Below are positions 19,624 through 28,244 of a stretch of 64,000 nt of DNA, piece by piece; the stretch's first letter is position 1; the number at the start of each line of letters is the position of its first letter. The notes beneath the pieces are model-generated. The model was not told the DNA's origin. It did no database searches and worked only from the letters and a program-made list of their open reading frames with translations. Both the position numbers and the translations under genes were made by a program. The stretch comes from Photobacterium ganghwense (GTDB lineage Bacteria; Pseudomonadota; Gammaproteobacteria; Enterobacterales; Vibrionaceae), in contig NZ_PYMI01000004.1 in NCBI RefSeq assembly GCF_003025595.1, positions 310,001 to 374,000 of the forward strand. The letters are read 5' to 3'.

Positions 19624-20571
19624 ATGACTGTTTATCCTACAACTGCTTCTTCTGCCCGTTACGGCATCTGGGCAATTCTGCTGGCATCCCTGCTGTGGGG
19701 GACAACCGGCACAGTCGCAAGCTTTGCCCCGGATGTCAGTCCTTTAGCCATTGGCGCTTTTGCTATGGGATTTGGCGGCCTGATTCAGGCGCTGTCTGCC
19801 AAAACCCGCCTCGTACAAGAGATTCCCCGGCTGCTTCAACAGAAACAACGGCTGCTGATCGGTGCTGTGGCCATCACCGTCTATCCACTGGCATTTTATA
19901 CCTCTATGCGACTAGCCGGCGTCGCCATTGGCACTGTAATCTCCATTGCGTCTGCGCCTTTTGCCACGGCCATCCTAGAGTGTCTCATCAGCAAAAAGAA
20001 TACACTGACGCAACGCTGGATGATCAGCTTTGGGTTGGGAATAACCGGAATGGCTTTATTGACCTATGCCGAGCCTGCCACATCGCAGTTGGATGAAAGC
20101 AGCACGTTAAAGATGACCGGTATTTTATTGGGATTGATAGCCGGCTGTGCTTACGCTGTGTATAGCTGGGTTGCTAAAGCGATGATTGAAACAGGCATTC
20201 AATCCTCAGCCGCAATGGGAAGCCTGTTTGGTTTAGGAGCTATCGGGTTATTGCCCACCTTATTCTTCACCGGCAATCAGATGTTTGCATCACTGTCCAA
20301 TGCCATGGTGATGATTTACATGGCAGTGATTCCGATGTTTCTCGGCTACTTTCTGTTTGGCTATGGGTTACGACACATTAACGCCAGTAAAGCGACACTG
20401 TTAACTTTGTTCGAGCCTGTCGTCGCAGCCGTTTTTGCCGTCACTATCGTCGGCGAAGTTATTCCATATCAGGGATGGTTTGGCATGGTACTCATCATCC
20501 TGTGCCTCACCATACAAACCCGTGAAAGCCCCGCCGATAAACACAAGCTGTCCGTTAAATCACATCAGTAA
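19624..20571 (+). CDS. DMT-superfamily (EamA) transporter
   Basis: A 315-residue inner-membrane protein with about ten transmembrane helices in two EamA repeats. LLASLLWGTTGTVASF starts repeat 1; LLGLIAGCAYAVYSWVAKA starts repeat 2, ending in TLFEPVVAAVFAVTIVGE. It is a probable drug/metabolite exporter of unknown substrate. It directly follows the AraC regulator, which probably controls it. Confidence 0.88.
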   Translation: MTVYPTTASSARYGIWAILLASLLWGTTGTVASFAPDVSPLAIGAFAMGFGGLIQALSAKTRLVQEIPRLLQQKQRLLIGAVAITVYPLAFYTSMRLAGVAIGTVISIASAPFATAILECLISKKNTLTQRWMISFGLGITGMALLTYAEPATSQLDESSTLKMTGILLGLIAGCAYAVYSWVAKAMIETGIQSSAAMGSLFGLGAIGLLPTLFFTGNQMFASLSNAMVMIYMAVIPMFLGYFLFGYGLRHINASKATLLTLFEPVVAAVFAVTIVGEVIPYQGWFGMVLIILCLTIQTRESPADKHKLSVKSHQ

Positions 20572-20591
20572 ACAGTGAATCCAATGCATGG

Positions 20592-20616
20592 CTCCCCCCA
20601 CTTGTTCTGGGGGGAG
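20592..20616. terminator. GC-rich hairpin between convergent genes
   Basis: CTCCCCCC / GGGGGGAG with a 9-base loop, between the DMT transporter (plus) and the acetyltransferase (minus). There is no clear T-run. It is probably a shared terminator or mRNA 3' end. Confidence 0.5.
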
Positions 20617-20628
20617 TGGCCTGAGCAA

Positions 20629-21210
20629 TCAGTATGACGAGCCCTCTATCGTTTTCAGTATTCTCGCCGGATTCCCGGCAATCACCACATTATTGCCGAA
20701 GCTCTTCGTCACCACAGCCCCCGAAGCAACAACCACATTGTCACCCAATGTCACCCCCGGATTAATGGTCGCGTGCCCGCCAATCCAGCAGTTATTACCA
20801 ATCGAGACGGGTTTGGCGAACTCAACGCCCTTAGCCCTTTCAACAGGATCAATTGGATGCGCCGCGGTATAAATACCGACTTGCGGCGCAATAAAGCAAT
20901 TATCGCCGATATGGACTTCAGCAACATCCAGAATCACGCAGCCAAAATTCGCAAAGAAGTTTTCTCCCACGTGAATGTTTTGGCCATAATCGCAATGAAA
21001 AGATGACTCGATGTTAATCTGCTCCCCGGTAGACCCAAATAGGGACTTGGCCATCGCCACCCGTTTTTCAGCCTCAACCGCACTGGTTTGATTCAGTTTC
21101 TCCGTCAACAGGCGAGCTCGTAAACGCAACGCGACCAACTCCGGGTCAGCCGGGTTGTAATGCAGTCCTGCCAACATTTTTTCTTTTTCCGTCAATGTGT
21201 ATTCCTTCAT
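20629..21210 (-). CDS. maa: Maltose/galactoside O-acetyltransferase-type protein
   Basis: A 193-residue left-handed beta-helix acetyltransferase of the Maa/LacA/NodL group, using acetyl-CoA to acetylate sugars. The N-terminal Mac domain ([20 protein letters not shown]) is followed by hexapeptide repeats ([38 protein letters not shown] with the catalytic His, and ITHING-like turns up to [10 protein letters not shown]). The length fits Maa (about 183). The physiological substrate is uncertain. It is monocistronic between a DMT transporter and the old-yellow-enzyme gene. Confidence 0.88.
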   Translation of the reverse strand: MKEYTLTEKEKMLAGLHYNPADPELVALRLRARLLTEKLNQTSAVEAEKRVAMAKSLFGSTGEQINIESSFHCDYGQNIHVGENFFANFGCVILDVAEVHIGDNCFIAPQVGIYTAAHPIDPVERAKGVEFAKPVSIGNNCWIGGHATINPGVTLGDNVVVASGAVVTKSFGNNVVIAGNPARILKTIEGSSY

Positions 21211-21354
21211 TGCTGAGACTGGAAAGTATTACTGCATCTTACTGTCTGCCTCAGTTAACTGATACCGCTAAGTTCGCTTGTTCATGAACATGAACAGCAC
21301 GGGAACATGACTGATGTGTCCCATATCAGTCAGTTTTCAATACATGCGATACAA

Positions 21355-21388
21355 ATAAAAAGAGGAAGCTTATTAAGCTTCCCCTCTT
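21355..21388 (-). terminator. Terminator of the old-yellow-enzyme gene
   Basis: On the minus strand, AGAGGGGAAGCTT and AAGCTTCCTCT pair around AATA-like loop bases with a 2-base bulge. A T-rich tract (TTTTTATTT) follows. It lies about 40 bases after the stop. Confidence 0.75.
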
Positions 21389-21429
21389 ATATTCAGCAAC
21401 GCCTATTCAGTAGCGTCGGCCTTAATGAC

Positions 21430-22473
21430 TTACACAAGCTCTGCCAGCATAGTATCCGTATACTCCACCAAGGCTTCGCCGTTTTTGACCTTTGCAACAT
21501 AGTCAGGGTTGGCAATCAATGGACGGCCAATCGCCAACAAATCAAACTGATTGTTTACAATGGCTGCACTGCCAGATTCAGCAGAATAACTCCCTACACC
21601 AACCAGTGTTTTACTGTAGCGCTGACGCACATAGGCCGAAGCGGTACCACCCAGATAGTCGAACTCCATGCTGTCATCGAAGATCCCTATGTGAAGGAAA
21701 GCCAGATCGCGTTGTTCCAGTTCTGCCAACAGATAATCTGACACATTGCGGTCACGGGCATCACCTTCCATATTGAAGTAAGCCCCCGGAGATAGTCGCA
21801 GACCTGTGCGATCCGCGCCAATACGATCGGCGATAGCATCAATCACCGCCAGCGGGAAACGCGCCATATTTTCCGGTGTACCACCAAATTCATCGTCACG
21901 TGTGTTGCTGCAGTAATGCAGAAATTGATCGATCAGATAGCCGTTAGCACCGTGGATTTCAACGCCATCGAAGCCAGCGTCAATCGCATTAGCCGCAGCC
22001 TGAGCGTAGTCTGCAACCAGTTGTTCAATCTCTGTTTTGGTCGCCGGTTTTGGTACGGTATAAACCAACTCGCGCATTCTCGGCACCGTTCCCTCTACGG
22101 CAATCGCTGAAGGCGCAAGCACATATTCACCACCAAAAAAATGCGGGTGAGCCACTCGGCCCGTGTGCCACAGTTGCGCAAAAATTTTACCGCCGTTGGC
22201 ATGTACGGCATCTGTGACTTTGCGCCAGCCATCAATTTGCGCAGGCGTATACAGACCCGGAGTATTCGGATACCCCTGACCATCGGGACGAATGATGGTA
22301 GCTTCAGAAATGATTAACCCCGTCTCCGCACGACGGGCGTAATAGTCAACCATCGCCTGCGTCGGGACCAAATCATCGTCAGCCATACAACGAGTCAGCG
22401 GCGCCATTAGAATTCGATTTTTAAGCGTCAGCGTGCCATTCAGGGCGTACGGCTGGAACAGGATGTCCGTCAT
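21430..22473 (-). CDS. nemA: Old yellow enzyme / N-ethylmaleimide reductase-like
   Basis: A 347-residue FMN flavoprotein that reduces activated alkenes, quinones or nitro compounds with NAD(P)H. LTLKNRILMAPLTRCMAD, FAQLWHTGRVAHP, DGVEIHGANGYLIDQF and FDLLAIGRPLIANPD are diagnostic; HGAN supplies the substrate-binding pair. The start is the ATG at 22473 with GAGGTAAG upstream; the frame stays open through the operator region. It is divergent from a TetR regulator across three TTGAA-N6-TTCAA palindromes, the classic nemRA logic. Exact substrate uncertain. Confidence 0.9.
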   Translation of the reverse strand: MTDILFQPYALNGTLTLKNRILMAPLTRCMADDDLVPTQAMVDYYARRAETGLIISEATIIRPDGQGYPNTPGLYTPAQIDGWRKVTDAVHANGGKIFAQLWHTGRVAHPHFFGGEYVLAPSAIAVEGTVPRMRELVYTVPKPATKTEIEQLVADYAQAAANAIDAGFDGVEIHGANGYLIDQFLHYCSNTRDDEFGGTPENMARFPLAVIDAIADRIGADRTGLRLSPGAYFNMEGDARDRNVSDYLLAELEQRDLAFLHIGIFDDSMEFDYLGGTASAYVRQRYSKTLVGVGSYSAESGSAAIVNNQFDLLAIGRPLIANPDYVAKVKNGEALVEYTDTMLAELV

Positions 22474-22488
22474 TTTTCTTACCTCTAT

Positions 22489-22557
22489 CTTGAACGTATA
22501 TTCAAGATAGGCATTCTTGAATAATTGTTCAAGAACTTTTTTGAATGAATGTTCAAA
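22489..22557. promoter_or_regulatory. Three TetR operators between nemA and nemR
   Basis: Three palindromes of the form TTGAA-N6-TTCAA occur at 22489-22506 (CTTGAA / TTCAAG), 22515-22534 (TCTTGAA / TTCAAGA) and 22540-22557 (TTTGAA / TTCAAA). Centres are spaced 27 and 24 bases. They fill the divergent promoter region, fitting autorepression and repression of the reductase by the adjacent TetR protein. Confidence 0.85.
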
Positions 22558-22600
22558 CACTGGTAAAATCAAGGCAATTTCCATTCACCAGAGAGATGCT

Positions 22601-23179
22601 ATGCGCAGTGCAGAGTTCGATCGTGAACAAGTTTTACGTTCTGCAATGGATGCCTTTATTGCTAAGGGATACAGCAAAACCAGTATGCAAGATCTGAAAC
22701 AAGCTACCGGCCTGCATCCCGGGTCCATTTACTGTGCCTTCGAAAATAAACGCGGCCTGCTTCTGGCTTCACTTGAGCAATACCGCTCTGACAGCAAAGC
22801 GGATTTCCAACGTTTTTTTGATCAATCCCCTTCTGCATTAAAGGGACTAAGACTGTATCTCGATCATGTTGTTGAGGAATGTGAGTGTGAAACCATCAAA
22901 GATTGTCTGCTGCAAAAAGCTTTAAGCGAGCTTTCTCAGCAGGACGAAGAGGTCGAAGCGCTTATCGCCCACATGCTTAATCAATGGCAAGCGTCTATTG
23001 CAGCGAAATTACAGCAAGCTCAACAAGAAGGGGACATTCCGGCTGACAGAAATCCGCTTGAGCTGGCTCAGTTTCTGGTTATGGGGATATACGGTATCCG
23101 TACCTTCTCACACACACAGCCAGAAAAAGGCACATTGCGAAGATTGGCCGATCAACTGTTTGCTCATTTATCGCAGTAA
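22601..23179 (+). CDS. nemR: TetR-family repressor, NemR-like
   Basis: A 192-residue TetR regulator. The N-terminal helix-turn-helix is AMDAFIAKGYSKTSMQDLKQ then ATGLHPGSIYCAFENKRGLL. The ligand domain contains a Cys-rich stretch, EECECETIKDCLLQKAL near residues 93-110, close to where NemR senses electrophiles through cysteine. The start is ATG 22601 with GAGAGA upstream, not the frame opening inside the operators. Being divergent from the old yellow enzyme over three palindromes supports a NemR-type role; the name is by analogy. Confidence 0.8.
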   Translation: MRSAEFDREQVLRSAMDAFIAKGYSKTSMQDLKQATGLHPGSIYCAFENKRGLLLASLEQYRSDSKADFQRFFDQSPSALKGLRLYLDHVVEECECETIKDCLLQKALSELSQQDEEVEALIAHMLNQWQASIAAKLQQAQQEGDIPADRNPLELAQFLVMGIYGIRTFSHTQPEKGTLRRLADQLFAHLSQ

Positions 23180-23208
23180 ATTCAGGCTATCTCTGTCCTT
23201 TGAGAATG

Positions 23209-23240
23209 CATACTCAGCCTGACAGACCTGGCTGAGTATG
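23209..23240 (+). terminator. Terminator of the TetR gene
   Basis: A perfect 11-base stem, CATACTCAGCC / GGCTGAGTATG with a 10-base loop, followed by TATGTTTGCATTTT. It lies 30 bases after the stop. Confidence 0.65.
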
Positions 23241-23309
23241 TATGTTTGCATTTTCCCAGCCAGGCACCGAGTTGGTTACGTCACCCAGTTCATGATTACC
23301 GTCACTCAG

Positions 23310-23693
23310 CTAACTGGTGCCGTGTTTGGGAGACAAAACAAACAAAGCAGTCATTAAAACCATCCCAACCAGAAATATCATAGAAGCCAAAGCCAGAATT
23401 TTGTCCAGGAGTTCCGGCGCAATAAACTGGCCATAAAGCAAAAATAATCCACTAATCAATATCAGTACGCTCAGGTGATGGACCCAGAACTGCACATGAG
23501 CCAAAGCACTGTTGCCATTTTTCAACCACAGCTTGTGGCAAAGCCCGTAAATGAACGAGACAACAAAGCCTGCCAGCATCGTGTGTGCATGCGTAACGAG
23601 CTGACCGTGGTTATGAGAGGCCGCCATGTAGATGCCCAGTAAAAGCCCTAAAATGGCGTATCCAAAACTGCACAATATGAATTTTCTGTCCAT
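23310..23693 (-). CDS. Small His-containing membrane protein (heme-copper-oxidase-I-like)
   Basis: A 127-residue protein with four predicted membrane helices. ILCSFGYAILGLLLGIYMA, THAHTMLAGFVVSFIYGL and HVQFWVHHLSVLILISGLF carry His residues in positions resembling heme ligands of cytochrome oxidase subunit I / NorB-type helices. It is far too short for a catalytic subunit. It could bind heme or be a relic sensor or assembly protein. It is monocistronic with no clear partner. Confidence 0.6.
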   Translation of the reverse strand: MDRKFILCSFGYAILGLLLGIYMAASHNHGQLVTHAHTMLAGFVVSFIYGLCHKLWLKNGNSALAHVQFWVHHLSVLILISGLFLLYGQFIAPELLDKILALASMIFLVGMVLMTALFVLSPKHGTS

Positions 23694-24340
23694 CCACTCC
23701 CTCCAACTGGCGACACTTCACCAACTTGATCGCTGAAATATTGAGCGCTGAAATATTGAGCGCTGAAATGTTAAGCTCTGTAATATTTGGCGCTGAATAG
23801 CCCTAAATCATGAGATAAAAACCAGCGTGAGCCTTAAAAGCCACTCCCGCCCTCAACGCAAACACGGATAAAGTAAAAGCAGTTTCTTACTGAAATAAAT
23901 TGGCATTCACCTTCATAAGGCTAGGCTGGACAGATCAACTTTGCCATTCAGACCATAAAGCAACGTCACTCAAACCATGCAACAACAATGCGCCAGTTTA
24001 AACGGTGCGGCAGAGACCTGGCACATGAATGAGAACACATTAGGCAGTAACCAAAGACCAAATAAATCTCATGATTTGCTTCTGAGTACTGGAACTTCTG
24101 CTTGCTGGTTCTTCTGATTGCTATTAGCACAACTGGGATTTTACCGTCGCACTTTTAACGTATTTTGCTGCTGCAACGACGGCACAGCACGTTCTCACAT
24201 GCTCAGCTGGCTATTCCTCTGTGTGTTGAAAAATCGTGTTGCATCTCAGTTCATTCAATGTAATATGGCCGTACAGCCATCTAAACACCCATACCACCCA
24301 ATACCATTTTTCGCGTATGGAAATACATGATAGGGAAAGC
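23694..24340. other. Long intergenic region with 15-bp tandem repeats
   Basis: 647 bases without a convincing gene; an open frame at 24118-24330 has no ribosome site or recognisable product. The left end carries the tandem repeat listed separately. The right end is the metQ leader, in which I found no convincing S-box or strong MetJ boxes. Confidence 0.5.
23731..23800 (+). repeat. 15-bp tandem repeat, about 4.5 copies
   Basis: CGCTGAAATATTGAG at 23731 and 23746 are identical. CGCTGAAATGTTAAG (23761), CTCTGTAATATTTGG (23776) and a partial CGCTGAATAG (23791) are degenerate copies. The repeat lies just upstream of the small membrane protein gene on the minus strand. Confidence 0.85.
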
Positions 24341-25147
24341 ATGATGAAAAAACGTAAAACAGTCAGTCAATGGATTCTCGGCACCCTGCTGTTTGCAGGC
24401 TTAACCGGCTGCGGACAGGAAAACAGCACTGTCATTAAAGTCGGGGCAACGGTAGGCCCTCATGCTCAGGTCGTTGAAGCCGTTGCACGAGAAGCAGAAA
24501 AGCAAGGGCTCAAAGTCGAAGTCGTTGAGTTTTCTGATTACATCACCCCGAATGGCGCATTGGCTGACGGCAGCCTGGACATTAACAGTTACCAACACCA
24601 GCCTTTCTTACAGAATTACAACAGCAATAATGGCTCGAAGTTGGTCTCGATTGGGGAGTCCATCCTGATGCGCATGGGGATTTACTCGAACAAATACGCC
24701 TCTCTGGCCGATCTGCCGGATAATGCGCAGGTTGCGATTCCTAATGATCCGACGAATGGTGGACGTGGTCTGCTTCTGCTGGAGGACGCCAAGCTTATCA
24801 CACTTAAACCCGGTGTCGGTTTCAAGGCCAGCATTGAAGATGTGGTCGATAATCCGAAGAACCTGAAATTTATTGAAGTTGAAGCCGCGCAGCTGCCACG
24901 CAGTCTGGACGATGTCGATGTGGCAACGATTACGATGAACTATGTCATGTCTGCCGGTCTGGATCCGAAGAAACAGGGGATCTATCTGGAACCAAAAGAT
25001 GCCCCCTTGGCAGTCATGGTGATTGCGACGCGTGAAGCAGATAAAAACAACCCGGCATACCAAAAGTTTGTTGATATCTATCAGTCACAACCGATTCGCG
25101 ACTATCTGCAGCAAACATTCAACGGTACCATCGAACCGGCTTTCTAA
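24341..25147 (+). CDS. metQ: MetQ/NlpA-family substrate-binding lipoprotein
   Basis: A 268-residue periplasmic lipoprotein of the methionine-binding MetQ/NlpA family. The signal ends in the lipobox LTGCG. VGATVGPHAQVVEAV, DINSYQHQPFL, VAIPNDPTNGGRGLLLLEDA and ITMNYVMSAGLDP are family signatures. ATGs at 24341 and 24344 are both possible; the second has better spacing from AGGGA. No metN or metI permease gene is adjacent, so it must work with a transporter encoded elsewhere or act like NlpA. Confidence 0.9.
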   Translation: MMKKRKTVSQWILGTLLFAGLTGCGQENSTVIKVGATVGPHAQVVEAVAREAEKQGLKVEVVEFSDYITPNGALADGSLDINSYQHQPFLQNYNSNNGSKLVSIGESILMRMGIYSNKYASLADLPDNAQVAIPNDPTNGGRGLLLLEDAKLITLKPGVGFKASIEDVVDNPKNLKFIEVEAAQLPRSLDDVDVATITMNYVMSAGLDPKKQGIYLEPKDAPLAVMVIATREADKNNPAYQKFVDIYQSQPIRDYLQQTFNGTIEPAF

Positions 25148-25165
25148 GCCAAATCAGGACATGTA

Positions 25166-25252
25166 TTGCAGCCACCCCCTTCATCAGCGTGTATTCCGTT
25201 TACTCCGGTGATTGTGGTGGCTGCAACACTCATACCGGGTAAGTGTTGCTAA
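25166..25252. terminator. Overlapping hairpins between metQ and the kinase gene
   Basis: TTGCAGCCACC (25166-25176) pairs with GGTGGCTGCAA (25216-25226). GCAACACT (from 25223) pairs with AGTGTTGC near 25252, overlapping the kinase stop. The genes are convergent, so this may end both transcripts. No good T-run. Confidence 0.4.
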
Positions 25253-26772
25253 TGGCAGTTACTTTGAGTTTCAGACTCGTCGACATTAAGACGAATGGTG
25301 AAGGTACTACCCTGCTGTGGTACAGACTCAACCGTCAGGATACCACCCAGGTTGGTGACCATTGCAGAAGCCAGTGCCAGACCAAGTCCATAGCCCTCCG
25401 AATTACTCCGACTGCTATCCACCCGATATAAACGCTTAAACACTAAGTCCTGATGCTCCGGGGCAATCCCGATCCCTGTATCAGTCACATTGATGACTAG
25501 CTGGGCTGTTTTCTCCGGTTGGTTAACAGCGTGATGCTCAACCGGTGGCAAAGAGGGAGCAATCGTGGACGCAGATAACCGAACCGATCCTCCCGGCGGG
25601 GTGTATTTCAATGCGTTATCAACCAGATTAACCAATACCTGCGTCAGTTTGTCAGCATCAGACAGAATGATGATACCGGGAGAACAGGTGCAATGGAGCT
25701 CAATCCCCTTTTCTTCGGCAATATCTTCAAACCAGCTAGCCACGCGCTCCAGCGCCATTTTTACTTCCGTTGGAGCTAGCCTAACAATGCGCTTTCCGGC
25801 CAGTTCATCATTCAGTTTCATCAGTGCTGTCAGCATGTTACCGGCCTGCACCGCATACTCAGCACAGTCACTTAAGGCATGCTCCTGCAGATTCTGTTTC
25901 TCTGCTCCCTTCAAGGGAGACACCAATGCCCCTTCAGCGGCCAGCCGGATCCGTGACAACGGTGTTCGTAAATCATGGGCAATGGCATCCACTGTGGTAT
26001 CCATTGTTGCAATGACCTGATGTAACCGTGAAACCGCCTGATACACGCTCTGGTTAATGGCGGCCAAGCCATCTTGTTGCATGGCGTCCGTTCTAGAAAA
26101 CGTTCCTTTTCGTGGAGGTTCTATCTCGTTTTGCTCGGAAAATGAATCCAAAGCGTGATGGCTGAGCTTATCAAGCTGATTGCCCAAGGTTGCCAGTGGC
26201 GACATCGTGTTTTGGATTAAACGATGAATAAACACAGCAGTAAACAGCACCAGTACGCAGAAAGCCATAAAAGTCATCATCCATTGTCGCGTCGCCACTG
26301 CATAGCGCGCCCGGTTATCCAGCACCAGCCAAAAGATCTGTTTATCCCCCTCCATTTTCAACGTCATATACGGTTTCACAATGAAGGCATTCAACCAGTT
26401 TTGCTCACCCAACAGGTATTCCGTAAGCACCAGCTCAACCGGTAGCTGGTTATCACCGGCTATGTAACTGGCAGGTTTATCAGAGGATATTTGAGTGGCC
26501 ATCGCCGCGATATTATTTTCGGTCAGGCGTTGGGGGTTTGCCTTAAGAACATGGATAAGTTTTTCATCAGACTCAAAACGAAGAATTCGCTGATATTCAG
26601 CAGACAGCGAGTGCAGGATTTTTCGCTCGGCCCGGTAAAGATCATAAAAAAACAGCGCACCGACCACCATTTCAATCAGCGTCAGGCAAACCAGTAAAAT
26701 ACCCATGAACCGATAAAACAGATGGCGCTGGGTACGTGTTAAGGCCTGATCAATACTCTGATTTGAGGACAT
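25249..26772 (-). CDS. Sensor histidine kinase
   Basis: A 507-residue membrane kinase. TM1 (MGILLVCLTLIEMVVGALFF) and TM2 (MTFMAFCVLVLFTAVFI) flank a periplasmic sensor of about 120 residues. A HAMP-like linker is followed by the H-box DAIAHDLRTPLSR with the phospho-His near residue 266. The ATPase domain has N-box NLVDNALKYTPPGG, G1 DTGIGIAPEH and G2 EGYGLGLALASAM. Its start lies inside the 3' end of the response regulator gene, so the two are coupled. The divergent HbpS-like gene next to the regulator may be its ligand-binding partner. Confidence 0.92.
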   Translation of the reverse strand: MSSNQSIDQALTRTQRHLFYRFMGILLVCLTLIEMVVGALFFYDLYRAERKILHSLSAEYQRILRFESDEKLIHVLKANPQRLTENNIAAMATQISSDKPASYIAGDNQLPVELVLTEYLLGEQNWLNAFIVKPYMTLKMEGDKQIFWLVLDNRARYAVATRQWMMTFMAFCVLVLFTAVFIHRLIQNTMSPLATLGNQLDKLSHHALDSFSEQNEIEPPRKGTFSRTDAMQQDGLAAINQSVYQAVSRLHQVIATMDTTVDAIAHDLRTPLSRIRLAAEGALVSPLKGAEKQNLQEHALSDCAEYAVQAGNMLTALMKLNDELAGKRIVRLAPTEVKMALERVASWFEDIAEEKGIELHCTCSPGIIILSDADKLTQVLVNLVDNALKYTPPGGSVRLSASTIAPSLPPVEHHAVNQPEKTAQLVINVTDTGIGIAPEHQDLVFKRLYRVDSSRSNSEGYGLGLALASAMVTNLGGILTVESVPQQGSTFTIRLNVDESETQSNCH

Positions 26773-27430
26773 AACCCACTCCTCTGATGGTATGAATCAG
26801 CGGCTCTTCAAAGTCTCTGTCCACTTTCACTCTTAACCGACAAACCAGCACATCAACAACATTAGTCTGCGGGTCAAATTGATACCCCCAGACCTGCTCC
26901 AGGATGGTCGTTTTTGACAGCACGGTTTCCGGTTGTTCCATCAACAGTTTCATCAGGCTGAATTCACGCTGATTCAGCTGAATCGATTGTCCGGCACGAA
27001 AAAGTGTTCGTTTCAGCACATCCAGCGTCAGATCCTGATAGCTCAGCTGATGTGACTGCAGAGATTTTGCCTGATCGCGGCGTGTTAAGATCTGACAGCG
27101 GACAGCGAGTTCCGTGAATGCAAACGGCTTGACCATATAATCATCGGCTCCGGATTTCAGGCCAAGAACACGTTCCTCAACAGAATGCCGGGCACTGAGA
27201 ATGATAACGGGTGTGCGGTACCCCATGCCGCGTAATTCAGTCAACACTTCTAGCCCATCCTTCTGCGGCAGCATAATGTCGAGCACAATAAGATCAAACT
27301 GCTCAGTGGTTGCCAGATGTAAACCGTCAACGCCGTTGTCTGCTAATTCAACGGTATACCCTTCCTGACAAAACCCTTGGGCAATAAACCTGGCGATGTG
27401 GCGATCATCTTCAATCAGTAAAACGTTCAC
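26750..27430 (-). CDS. OmpR-family response regulator
   Basis: A 226-residue regulator. The receiver has IEDDRHIARF (acidic pocket), the phospho-Asp in DLIVLDIMLPQKDG near residue 51, and KPFAFTEL. The C-terminal winged helix (LTLDVLKRTLFRAG to VRGVGYVL-like end) binds DNA. The start is GTG at 27430. It overlaps the kinase gene by 23 bases and is divergent from the HbpS-like gene, which is probably in its regulon. Confidence 0.93.
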   Translation of the reverse strand: MNVLLIEDDRHIARFIAQGFCQEGYTVELADNGVDGLHLATTEQFDLIVLDIMLPQKDGLEVLTELRGMGYRTPVIILSARHSVEERVLGLKSGADDYMVKPFAFTELAVRCQILTRRDQAKSLQSHQLSYQDLTLDVLKRTLFRAGQSIQLNQREFSLMKLLMEQPETVLSKTTILEQVWGYQFDPQTNVVDVLVCRLRVKVDRDFEEPLIHTIRGVGYVLKSEY

Positions 27431-27495
27431 TTAACCCTGCCATCTTCTGCTCGTTACGCACCACTTTATCAGCTTTTCAGTGAGTCGATGATAAA

Positions 27496-27513
27496 CATTA
27501 CACCTTTGTAATG
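27496..27513. promoter_or_regulatory. Palindrome in the TCS/HbpS divergent promoter
   Basis: CATTAC-ACCTTT-GTAATG is a 6-base inverted repeat between the response-regulator gene and the HbpS-like gene. It is a candidate operator for the regulator, by position only. Confidence 0.4.
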
Positions 27514-27604
27514 GTCCTGAAAGCATCCGGCAATTGCCAGTGCGCTAAAGTGTTATACACAAATCCAAATCATAAACGTTGAAAACCCTATAACGGAGCA
27601 TGAC

Positions 27605-28120
27605 ATGAAATCATTCACACAATGCGCAACATCGCTAATACTTTCAGGCCTGATGGCTGCGACCTTCAGTACATCTGCAGCCACTGAAAATCAGAACAAA
27701 ACCATTTCAGTGACTCAGATTTCATCACATACAGCCTTTGAACTTGCCAAAGAAACGGTTCTGCAGTGTGAAGCCAAAGGCTACCGCGTCACAGCAACCG
27801 TTGTGGACGTTACCGGTAATGTCATCGCCCAGTTACGTTCTGATCTGGCCGGACGCCACACGCTGGAAAGCTCTCGCCAGAAAGCGTTTACTGCTGTCAG
27901 TCTGAAACAACCTACGGCCGACCTGATGAAAACCATCGCGGACAAACCGATCCTGCAACCGCTGAAAGATATGGATGACAATCTGTTGTTACTGGCGGGA
28001 GGATTGCCACTCAGCGTGAATGACACGATTATTGGGGGAATTGGTGTTGGCGGTGCACCGGGTGGCCATCTGGATCAGCAATGTGCTGAAGCAGCCATCG
28101 CGAAAGTACTGGAACAGTAA
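27605..28120 (+). CDS. Secreted HbpS/GlcG-family (DUF336) protein
   Basis: A 171-residue protein with a signal peptide (SLILSGLMAATFSTSAA) and a complete GlcG/HbpS domain: AFELAKETVLQCEAKGYRVTATVVD, GRHTLESSRQKAFTA, LLLLAGGLPL and IIGGIGVGGAPGG. Known relatives bind heme; Streptomyces HbpS is an extracellular modulator of the SenS-SenR two-component system. Here it is divergent from a two-component system, so a similar accessory-sensor role in the periplasm is inferred. GGAG precedes the ATG and a terminator follows. Confidence 0.85.
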   Translation: MKSFTQCATSLILSGLMAATFSTSAATENQNKTISVTQISSHTAFELAKETVLQCEAKGYRVTATVVDVTGNVIAQLRSDLAGRHTLESSRQKAFTAVSLKQPTADLMKTIADKPILQPLKDMDDNLLLLAGGLPLSVNDTIIGGIGVGGAPGGHLDQQCAEAAIAKVLEQ

Positions 28121-28137
28121 ATACCAGCCTAAATGAA

Positions 28138-28170
28138 AAAGGTGCAGGAGACTGAGTCTTCCGCACCTTT
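28138..28170 (+). terminator. Terminator of the HbpS-like gene
   Basis: AAAGGTGC (28138-28145) pairs with GCACCTTT (28163-28170). The stem extends imperfectly inward. It lies 18 bases after the stop. Confidence 0.7.
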
Positions 28171-28244
28171 CAAATATCAGCGTTTCGCTCTCGTAATACT
28201 GGTGTCTGCATTCCGGTAAAGTGGCAGGTCACTTGCGAAGGAAA

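Noticed and set aside
24270..24300. Possible MetJ boxes before metQ
   Set aside because: The best 16-base match to tandem AGACGTCT has only about 10 identities, too weak to report.
24118..24330. 70-codon open frame upstream of metQ
   Set aside because: No ribosome site, no family features and unusual composition; it lies in an apparent non-coding leader.
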